Part shown: piece by piece, positions 35,045 to 49,678 of the stretch
Position numbering within the stretch: the stretch's first letter is position 1
Layout: each line of letters opens with the position of its first letter
Assembly: GCF_040436345.1 (NCBI RefSeq)
Contig: NC_133230.1
Span: forward strand, 19,292,197-19,356,196
Direction of reading: 5' to 3'
Length of the DNA stretch: 64,000 nt
Source: Pagrus major
Taxonomy: Eukaryota; Chordata; Actinopteri; Spariformes; Sparidae
Program-made: the position numbers and the translations under genes
Notes under the pieces: model-generated
Told to the model about the DNA's origin: nothing
What the model saw: only the letters and a program-made list of their open reading frames with translations
Database searches by the model: none

Positions 35045-38000
35045 TTTTAAATTTGGTAAGTCATAATTATGAGATTTAAAAGTTGAAATTATGAGATAAA
35101 AAGTCAACATTCATCTCATGATTTTGAAGTTTTATCTCACAATTTTGACATTTTATCTCATAATTGTGACATTTTATCTCATAATTGTGACATTTTATCT
35201 CATCATTGTGACAATTTATCTCACAATTTTGACATTTTATCTCATCATTGTGACATTTTATCTCATCATTGTGACAATTTATCTCATAATTGTGACAATT
35301 TAACTCATAATTTTGATATTTTATCTCATCATTGTGACATTTTATCTCATCATTGTGACAGTTTATCTCATCATTGTGACAATTTATCTCACAATTGTGA
35401 CATTTTATCTCATCATTGTGACATTTTATCTCATCATTGTGACATTTTATCTGACAATTGTGACATTTTATCTCATCATTGTGACAATTTAACTCATAAT
35501 TGTGAAATTTAACTCACAATTGTGACATTTTATCTCATCATTGTGACAATTTATCTCATAATTGTGAAATTTAACTCATAATTTTGAGATTTTATCTCAT
35601 CATTGTGAAATTTAACTCACAATTTTGAGATTTTATCTCATCAATGTGACAATTTATCTCACAATTTTGACATTTTATCTCATCATTGTGACATTTTATC
35701 TCATCATTGTGACATTTTCTCATCATTGTGACAATTTATCTCATCATTGTGACATTTTATCTCACAATTGACATTTTATTGATGAGATGGTCTCATCATT
35801 GTGACATTTTATCTCATCATTGTGACAATTTATCTCATAATTGTGACAGTTTATATCATCATTTTGACATTTTATCTCATCATTGTGACATTTTATCTCA
35901 TCATTTTGACATTTTATCTCATCATTGTGACAATTTATCTCACAATTGTGACATTTTATCTCATCATTGTGACATTTTATCTCATCATTGTGAAATTTAT
36001 CTCACAATTGTGACATTTTATCTCATCATTGTGACATTTTATCTCATCATTGTGACAATTTATCTCACAATTGTGACATTTTATCTCATCATTGTGACAT
36101 TTTATCTCATCATTGTGACAATTTATCTCACAATTGTGACATTTTATCTCATCATTGTGACATTTTATCTCATCATTGTGACAATTTATCTCACAATTGT
36201 GACATTTTATCTCATCATTGCGACAATTTATCTCATCATTGTGACAATTTATCTCACAATTGTGACATTTTATCTCATCATTGCGACAATTTATCTCACA
36301 ATTGTGACATTTTATCTCATCATTGCGACAATTTATCTCATCATTGTGACAATTTATCTCATAATTGTGACAATTTAACTCATAATTTTGATATTTTATC
36401 TCATCATTGTGACATTTTATCTCATCATTGTGACAGTTTATCTCATCATTGTGACAATTTATCTCACAATTGTGACATTTTATCTCATCATTGTGACATT
36501 TTATCTCATCATTGTGACATTTTATCTGACAATTGTGACATTTTATCTCATCATTGTGACAATTTAACTCATAATTGTGAAATTTAACTCACAATTGTGA
36601 CATTTTATCTCATCATTGTGACAATTTATCTCATAATTGTGAAATTTAACTCATAATTTTGAGATTTTATCTCATCATTGTGAAATTTAACTCACAATTT
36701 TGAGATTTTATCTCATCAATGTGACAATTTATCTCACAATTTTGACATTTTATCTCATCATTGTGACATTTTATCTCATCATTGTGACATTTTCTCATCA
36801 TTGTGACAATTTATCTCATCATTGTGACATTTTATCTCACAATTGACATTTTATTGATGAGATGGTCTCATCATTGTGACATTTTATCTCATCATTGTGA
36901 CAATTTATCTCATAATTGTGACAGTTTATATCATCATTTTGACATTTTATCTCATCATTGTGACATTTTATCTCATCATTTTGACATTTTATCTCATCAT
37001 TGTGACAATTTATCTCACAATTGTGACATTTTATCTCATCATTGTGACATTTTATCTCATCATTGTGAAATTTATCTCACAATTGTGACATTTTATCTCA
37101 TCATTGTGACATTTTATCTCATCATTGTGACAATTTATCTCACAATTGTGACATTTTATCTCATCATTGTGACATTTTATCTCATCATTGTGACAATTTA
37201 TCTCACAATTGTGACATTTTATCTCATCATTGTGACATTTTATCTCATCATTGTGACAATTTATCTCACAATTGTGACATTTTATCTCATCATTGTGACA
37301 TTTTATCTCATCATTGTGACAATTTATCTCACAATTGTGACATTTTATCTCATCATTGTGACATTTTATCTCATCATTGTGACAATTTATCTCACAATTG
37401 TGACATTTTATCTCATCATTGCGACAATTTATCTCATCATTGTGACAATTTATCTCACAATTGTGACATTTTATCTCATCATTGCGACAATTTATCTCAC
37501 AATTGTGACATTTTATCTCATCATTGCGACAATTTATCTCATCATTGTGACAATTTATCTCATAATTGTGACAATTTAACTCATAATTTTGATATTTTAT
37601 CTCATCATTGTGACATTTTATCTCATCATTGTGACAGTTTATCTCATCATTGTGACAATTTATCTCACAATTGTGACATTTTATCTCATCATTGTGACAT
37701 TTTATCTCATCATTGTGACATTTTATCTGACAATTGTGACATTTTATCTCATCATTGTGACAATTTAACTCATAATTGTGAAATTTAACTCACAATTGTG
37801 ACATTTTATCTCATCATTGTGACAATTTATCTCATAATTGTGAAATTTAACTCATAATTTTGAGATTTTATCTCATCATTGTGAAATTTAACTCACAATT
37901 TTGAGATTTTATCTCATCAATGTGACAATTTATCTCACAATTTTGACATTTTATCTCATCATTGTGACATTTTATCTCATCATTGTGACATTTTATCTCA

Positions 38001-39712
38001 TCATTGTGACATTTTCTCATCATTGTGACAATTTATCTCATCATTGTGACATTTTATCTCACAATTGACATTTTATTGATGAGATGGTCTCATCATTGTG
38101 ACATTTTATCTCATCATTGTGACAATTTATCTCATAATTGTGACAGTTTATATCATCATTTTGACATTTTATCTCATCATTGTGACATTTTATCTCATCA
38201 TTTTGACATTTTATCTCATCATTGTGACAATTTATCTCACAATTGTGACATTTTATCTCATCATTGTGACATTTTATCTCATCATTGTGAAATTTATCTC
38301 ACAATTGTGACATTTTATCTCATCATTGTGACATTTTATCTCATCATTGTGACAATTTATCTCACAATTGTGACATTTTATCTCATCATTGTGACATTTT
38401 ATCTCATCATTGTGACAATTTATCTCACAATTGTGACATTTTATCTCATCATTGTGACATTTTATCTCATCATTGTGACAATTTATCTCACAATTGTGAC
38501 ATTTTATCTCATCATTGCGACAATTTATCTCATCATTGTGACAATTTATCTCACAATTGTGACATTTTATCTCATCATTGCGACAATTTATCTCATCATT
38601 GTGACATTTTATCTCATAATTGTGACAGTTTATCTCATCATTTTGACATTTTATCTCATCATTGTGACATTTTATCTCATCATTGTGACAATTTATCTCA
38701 TAATTGTGACATTTTATCTCATCATTGTGACAATTTATCTCACAATTGTGACATTTTATCTCATCATTGTGACATTTTATCTCATCATTGTGAAATTTAT
38801 CTCACAATTGTGACATTTTATCTCATCATTGTGACATTTTATCTCATCATTGTGACATTTTATCTCATCATTGTGACAATTTATCTTACAATTGTGACAT
38901 TTTATCTCATCATTGTGACAATTCATCTCACAATTGTGACATTTTATCTCATCATTGTGACAATTTATCTCACAATTGTGACATTTTATCTCATCATTGT
39001 GACATTTTATCTCATCATTGTGACAATTTATCTCACAATTGTGACATTTTATCTCATCATTGCGACAATTTATCTCATCATTGTGACAATTTATCTCACA
39101 ATTGTGACATTTTATCTCATCATTGCGACAATTTATCTCATCATTGTGACATTTTATCTCATAATTGTGACAGTTTATCTCATCATTTTGACATTTTATC
39201 TCATAATTGTGACAGTTTATCTCATCATTTTGACATTTTATCTCATCATTGTGACAATCTATCTCACAATTGTGACATTTTATCTCATCATTGTGACATT
39301 TTATCTCATCATTGTGACATTTTATCTTACAATTGTGACATTTTATCTCATCATTGTGACATTTTATCTCATCATTGTGACATTTTATCTCACAATTGTG
39401 ACATTTTATCTCATCATTGTGACAATCTATCTCACAATTGTGACATTTTATCTCATCATTGTGACATTTTATCTCATCATTGTGACAATTTATCTCACAA
39501 TTGTGACATTTTATCTCATCATTGTGACAATTTATCTCACAATTGTGACATTTTAGCTCACAATTTTGAAATTTTATCTCAATTGTGACATTTTATCTCA
39601 TAATTGTGACATTTTATCTCATGATTGTGACTTTTAAACTCAATATCTTGCCTTTTCATCTCATAATTTTGCCTTTTTAACTCTTTTTCAACTTGTTTTT
39701 TAATCTCATAAT
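35045..39712. repeat. Hierarchical 21-bp minisatellite array, ~4.7 kb
   Basis: The monomer is TTTATCTCATCATTGTGACA plus one base (21 bp), with variants carrying ACAATTG, ATAATTG, ATTTTG or ATTGCG. Trimers of 63 bp (one ACAATTG unit plus two TCATTG units) repeat 3, 5 and 3 times in three successive blocks. Higher-order units start at 35283, 36358 and 37559 with lengths 1075 and 1201 bp for the first two; the third loses register near 38600. A further internal duplication is offset by 545 bp (38576 and 39121). Edge monomers are more diverged. Because 21 is a multiple of 3, long stop-free frames of FYLIIVT heptads appear on the plus strand; I do not consider them genes. Confidence 0.95.
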
Positions 39713-40047
39713 AATAAAGAATTGTTTTTAAATCAAGGCTTAAGTTGTCTTTTTTGTTTAACTGATGAAAATGGACTTCCATTCATTTTATTTCATTTTC
39801 TAATTAAACTGATCGACATCTTTGTCATAGGCTAAATGCTTTTGGCTGAATCCTAGCTCAATAGCACAACCTGGTGCCACCAAGTGGTACTGCAGGCTCA
39901 AATACAGCAAATAATACATTTTAAAAATCGCATTAATGTTAATTCGCGGATTCAGTAATATTGGAGAAAAACATTATAAACATATTTGCCTATTTGTTAT
40001 GTCATCTTTAATATCAACTGTGTAAAAGGAAAAGTACTTCCTGTCCG
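39713..40047. other. Spacer between minisatellite and nipal3 promoter
   Basis: About 335 bp of unique-looking sequence. CACCAAGTGGTACTGCAGG near 39877-39895 is a short non-repetitive island. I see no gene. Confidence 0.5.
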
Positions 40048-40147
40048 CGGTCACGTGACTGATTACGTCGTGCGTCAAGTCGCCGCATGAAAGCAGGTCG
40101 GTGGAGGAACTCGGAAGTGAGGCGCTCCTCGTCCCAAAGATGGTGTC
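40045..40147 (+). promoter_or_regulatory. nipal3 core promoter with E-box, ETS and YY1 motifs
   Basis: GTCACGTGAC at 40050-40059 is a perfect 10-bp palindrome and equals the CLEAR/E-box consensus used by TFEB/TFE3/MITF and USF. CGGAAGTG at 40112-40119 is a consensus ETS site. AAAGATGGTG at 40136-40145 resembles the YY1 element often placed at or just after the start of transcription. The stretch is CpG-rich compared with its surroundings and has no TATA box, so transcription start is probably near 40120-40140. Confidence 0.55.
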
Positions 40148-40260
40148 TTCCTCGACGTAGTGTCAGATAAACACACGAATTATGAGTGCTAAACGTATAA
40201 TCTGAAAGCGACGAGATGAAATATATAACATGTGAACGTGTGAGTAGTCCTGATAATTAA
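40140..40260 (+). promoter_or_regulatory. nipal3 leader with three upstream ORFs
   Basis: Three short complete frames precede the main start: 40140-40160 (MVSSST), 40182-40205 (MSAKRII) and 40216-40260 (14 codons). None overlaps the main ATG at 40286, so reinitiation would be possible. The first lies at the presumed transcription start and may not be in the mRNA. Confidence 0.45.
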
Positions 40261-40285
40261 CAAACTGCCTCTGAAGGCGGACAGT

Positions 40286-45355
<5,070 letters not shown>

Positions 45356-46600
45356 AAAACAAGCATTTCTACTTTTTTCCCCCTCGCATTTTGAAAGACA
45401 TTGAAAGGCAAAGATGGGCACATTCCGTTTTTTTCACATATTCACGAGACCAAACTCCAGCCCAGTAGGGGTGTTGTACTGTAGCTGTTCTTTCACTCTG
45501 CCTTACACTCCTCCTCACATGCATTCCTTTCTGAAATCTCCAAACCAAAACCTTGAAAAGCATTTCTTTTTTTTGAGAAGATGTCAGCCGTATTCATTCC
45601 GAAAATGAAGGGAGGAAACCTGAAGCTGCTGCTGCTGCACGTTGTTGTGGATTTACAGCCGCGGAAATATGGCAGCAGAGACGGTGTTGTGCCTTGAAGC
45701 TTACTGCCTGCACTCTTTGTTTGCTTTGAGATGTAAGGACTCACTTCCATGACAGTTATACAATTTTTGCTCTCATTTGGGAACACACAGTGATCTGTTT
45801 CTCCTCAAACCCAGGTTCTTACCAACAATGTTGTATCGTGTAGCTGCAGACTTTTTCAGAGGACTCGCCAATGAACATTTTAACTTTACAAGTCTGTCTT
45901 ATATGAGCAGATTGCACTCCATTTTCTGCCTCTTATTCTTGGAATGTCATCGTATTACTGCTTTTCCTGACGTGACCAAACAATGGGTGCAATTTTTTCT
46001 AATTTATTGTATTTATTAATTTTCAACTGTGCTTTTAGTGTGCCTTATAAAGTAGCCGTACACTGGATAAGTAACCGTAAGGTGGCACAAAACCAACTGG
46101 AATAAAAATCTGAAACTATTAAAAAGAACGTGACACCACTTTGACTTATATACATGAAGAGTGAATCACGTTCCGATCTTTAAATTACTGATAAGCTGTA
46201 CAACTAGGTAAATCTGTACTGTAAGTGTAGAAGGGTACTCTATTGTAGAAAGTCTACATTTTGTTTTTAGCTAAAACAATTCAAGTACTATTCATTTTGA
46301 TTGCCTCTTTAACATGATGCCTTGAAGTTTCTGATGTCAAACAAACCATGAAATGAAACTAAAAGTATGCAGTTAATGTTGCTGACGTACACTTTGTAGT
46401 ATTCGTAGTACAATGTTTTTTTTTTTTTACATGTAAACGTCAGATATAATGCAGCAATAAGCAACATGTCTACGAAGCGTGCTATGATTAAATACTTCAT
46501 TATGAATCAATGGCTACATAACTTGGATCCACTCCTCCTCTACATATGTGGCAGTGTATTTCTACAGTGTTAATAAAGCAGTCTTCCCACAGTTTTTAGT
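45356..46600 (+). other. nipal3 3'UTR with two poly(A) signals
   Basis: Follows the TAA at 45353-45355. AATAAA occurs at 46101-46106 and again at 46572-46577, the second followed by a T-rich stretch. Use of the first gives a 3'UTR of about 770 nt, the second about 1240 nt. No coding sequence lies in between. Confidence 0.55.
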
Positions 46601-47269
46601 GCTTGGTTATTTAGGTTGTATGGCCTGTGGTTTACTAGCATCATTATATAAACCATTTAATGTGTGTCGACATTAAAACAGGCCTCTAATGAAACCAGAG
46701 CAGCTTTTAAAAAGAGGTCACTGATGCTGTAAAAGTCGTACTTCTTCCATTGTAAATTTGATGCAATCTGGTGTCATATAAAGTTAATGTCACCTAGTTT
46801 TGGTATACTTGGAGTCAAGCTTTGTGTATTTTGTTGGTCAAACCCGGCAGAAATTTGCATGAAGATGAAAAGCCTAGGCTACTGCAGAGTAGCCACAGAG
46901 ATTTTATTAAAATGTATTCATTTATTTATTTATTTTGCATGCAAAAGTGGCTCTTTTGATAGTAAAGGTTGACCCCTGGCCTAAGATGTCTACAGAGGCT
47001 GTTTACTTCATTCTGTGGCCATAAAACAACACTTTAATTTATCAGTGTTTGTTTTAAATCCACTATGCAACCTAATTAACTGACATGGGTTTTTTGTTTG
47101 AAAGCCTGTTGCTTCGTGCAGTTTGAAAATCACTTTAAACCACCTTAAAAATGAAGTGCCTTTGTTTGTGTGCGCAACAGGTGGATCCAGAGAACTGCAC
47201 TGCATCTGAAACTATCAAAAATCCTATTAAAGAAGTGAGCACCTCATCGTCCTCGCACAGCGGATGAGA
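46601..47269. other. Short nipal3-rcan3 intergenic spacer
   Basis: AT-rich sequence with no exon or repeat that I recognise. It separates the last nipal3 poly(A) signal from the CCAAT-rich promoter-like block. Confidence 0.5.
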
Positions 47270-47480
47270 CAGCTGATTGGTCCGCAGCTTGTCAGATGTG
47301 TCTCTCTGGGACGTCCTTGTCAAATTAAAGCACGGGCCCGCTGTGCGCCACTTCGCTGCTGGGTCGCCACCAATCTTGAATCGCAGCATCCGCCCCCTTG
47401 CTGCAGCCTGATTGGTCGGTGCGAGCCTGCGCCGGTATTTCATTGGTCTCACCTGCTGGTCCTGACGCCGGAGTAGGCTG
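47270..47480 (+). promoter_or_regulatory. GC-rich putative rcan3 promoter with four CCAAT boxes
   Basis: CCAAT boxes appear as ATTGG at 47276-47280, CCAAT at 47370-47374, ATTGG at 47411-47415 and ATTGG at 47442-47446. The block is GC- and CpG-rich against an AT-rich background and has no TATA box, which fits an NF-Y-driven dispersed promoter. Its position and the donor at 47630 suggest rcan3, though nothing in the sequence proves the link. Confidence 0.5.
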
Positions 47481-47629
47481 CAGCAAATAGTGTCTCATAA
47501 TCCAGTAATAACAAACACCGACAGCCTCCAAAATATCACAGCAGTGTGACTGAATAAACTCATTTTCGCTTCCTGCGTTTAGTCCACTTGAGATGGCGTG
47601 TTTCGGCCTCTTCCACTGACAGCTGTGAG
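47481..47629 (+). other. Putative noncoding first exon of rcan3
   Basis: GACAGCTGTGAG/GTGAGTGC gives a consensus donor at 47630-47631, downstream of the CCAAT-rich block. The exon has no in-frame start joining the coding exon. The 5' boundary is a guess. Confidence 0.35.
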
Positions 47630-49413
47630 GTGAGTGCACGCAACAATTCTCGCGTTTAAACCGATTAGAAAGGGAAATAAACACAGTAACTTCACCGGTG
47701 CGTGTGCAACCACGACTCAGTGCCGACTTCCGTTTAAATTCCCTCCTCGTTTGAGCTTAAAAACATTAATTTGACTCTGGAAAACAAACAACTTTGGAGA
47801 AAACGTGTTACTTTTGTGACAAACGCTCGTGCAGCGATTTTTGCACGAGCCCATTACGTAATTTCCAGGGGTTTCCTTCGAGGACACGCGAGGCAAATAT
47901 TGATGTCACACAAGCCTCCACGGTCATTTATTTATACTGTGGACATGTGATGTCATTGATGTCATTGCCTTCGCGTGCTCTGTTTGCACGTCACTCCTCA
48001 GAGGTTAAAGTGCAAGACACAGTTTTTGCTCTGTAATAAATAGTAAACCATGTTTCACCTTGATACTTGAGATCAGGTTGATTTTCAGCTGGTATTTTGA
48101 TTAAAAGATAGATGACAGACTCATTCCGGTTAAATGACGCTAGATGGCGCCCTGTCCTCAGTACTAAGTTGTTTATTTCACAGTAAGAGACCTTTTTGTT
48201 TTTTTTATGATCAATGTTTCCCACTTGTTGCTTCCTTTTCCGACTTGAAAATTGTTATGATCAAAATAAAAGTCACTGCTTTCAGCCTCTTAAACGTGAA
48301 TATTAATTGATTTTCTTAAGTGTCCGTGACAGAGAATTGAATATCTTTGTGTTTTGGACTGTAGGTTGGACAAAACTAGTGATTAACCTTGGACATGTTT
48401 CACTATTTTCTGACATTTAATGCAAACAGTTGATAAATCAATAAAATAATTGGCAGATGAATCCCAAAATGAAAATAATCATTACATGCAGCCCTATAAG
48501 AGATATCAATTACATAATCTATAGGTCTGTTGCACAAATGCTTTTTAAAGTGAGAGTAAGTGAGTGGGGCCCTGTCAAACTTTTAATCACAACTCTGATC
48601 AACACACGAGACCAAGATGAAGTCCTTCCCTAAATGTTTTTTATTTCACAAACAGAACATTTATCAAACGGGCAAATTAATAATCCATCCACATACATGT
48701 AACAGTTTAGAAACTTGCATGTCTTTGCAAACACATGCAGGTACAACTCGCTGTCGAGATACGTTGTGATGTTGTGAGTCTGTTCCCCTGTCAAATAATG
48801 TTGCCCTGTTTAGAATTGTGTTTCCTGCAACGCATCCAAATGGTGCAGGTTAAGGTCAGTAGATGACACACATATCCATGTGAAACAGACTTCAACACAA
48901 CTTTAAAATGGCTCAGGTAAATAAAGAATAAAATGTTATTTAACTACCATGTTTTATCAGTTCAAAAGCTTTTTTTTAAAGCTTTTTTTGAATTATTTAT
49001 TGTAAATGACCTCTCACGGCCGACCTGCAGTACCTTCACCGCCAACCAACTTTGAGAATACTGTTGCAAACACTTTGGTCTGCGAGCAGGTGGTACATTT
49101 TCTCAGTCAACAGTGATGCCCAGATAAAATATGATATAGATATTATGAAGAATTGCGACAAAAGAGAATATTTGAATCATTAATACGGACCTACAGATTG
49201 TTTCTCTCTTCTCCTGATCTTTAACTGTCACTCCTTCCTTCATGTTCTTTCTATCCCAGAACCTGTGTTGTCTCATCACTTAAACTTCAGTGCAACCCTG
49301 TAACCTTCACGCACCAGTGCCTCACCATCACCTCCTTCTTTCTTCACAAACATCCAGCCACTATATTCACCTTATGTCCCAACTTCCGGTCTCTTAACCT
49401 CCCCTCTCCCCAG
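47630..49413 (+). other. Putative rcan3 leader intron
   Basis: About 1.8 kb between the putative noncoding exon and the first coding exon. It contains a 9-bp perfect hairpin at 47825-47850 and a GGGCTGCAAC-type element fragment at 48300-48495. The acceptor is CTCTCCCCAG at 49413 or TCCCCAG at 49420. Confidence 0.35.
48300..48495. mobile_element. Partial GGGCTGCAAC-type element
   Basis: GAATATCTTTGTGTTTTGGA, then TTCTGACATTTAATGC and the end ATGAAAATAATCATTACATG before GCAGCCCT match the family of the 25039 copy. Confidence 0.6.
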
Positions 49414-49468
49414 TCCCCAGCCTCTGTGGTCCCTGAGGACTGTCAGCTGCCTCCTGAAAAGCTTCAAC

Positions 49469-49678
49469 ATGCTGCGAGGGGGCTCCAAGGCGTGGAGCAA
49501 TGGCTCGGAGGCCTACAGCAGCGACCCTGAGGAGGACGAGGAGGAGGAAGAGGACATGGTGTTTGGGGAGACTGATCAGGAGGGCATGGCGGAGGAGATG
49601 ATGGATCTGAGTGACCTCCCCACGGCGCTTTTTGCATGCAGCGTCCATGAAGCCGCGTTTGAAGAGGACGTACACAGG
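49469..49678 (+). CDS. rcan3: Calcipressin-3 (regulator of calcineurin 3), first coding exon, partial
   Basis: RCAN proteins bind calcineurin and modulate NFAT signalling. This 70-codon exon starts MLRGGSKAW, has an acidic run (about residues 21-29) and ends with [20 protein letters not shown], which matches the RCAN3 N-terminus (human MLRDTMKSW, acidic run, [20 protein letters not shown]). The donor AGG/GTGAG at 49679 is in phase 0, as expected before the RRM-like domain exon. The RRM, the FLISPP-type linker and the calcineurin-binding tail were not found in the remaining 14 kb, so they must lie beyond the window. The leucine-proline box shared with RCAN1 and RCAN2 is less conserved, which supports RCAN3. 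Synteny with nipal3 agrees. Confidence 0.9.

Noticed and set aside
35728-39556. Several plus-strand open frames of 216-262 codons made of FYLIIVT heptads
   Set aside because: They follow from a 21-bp monomer length divisible by three and a monomer lacking stops in that frame. They have no promoter, splice sites or family match, and they break wherever a monomer has an odd-length indel.
35045-39712. Regular short direct repeats resembling a CRISPR array
   Set aside because: There are no unique spacers; the repeats abut directly, and the locus is a vertebrate intergenic region.
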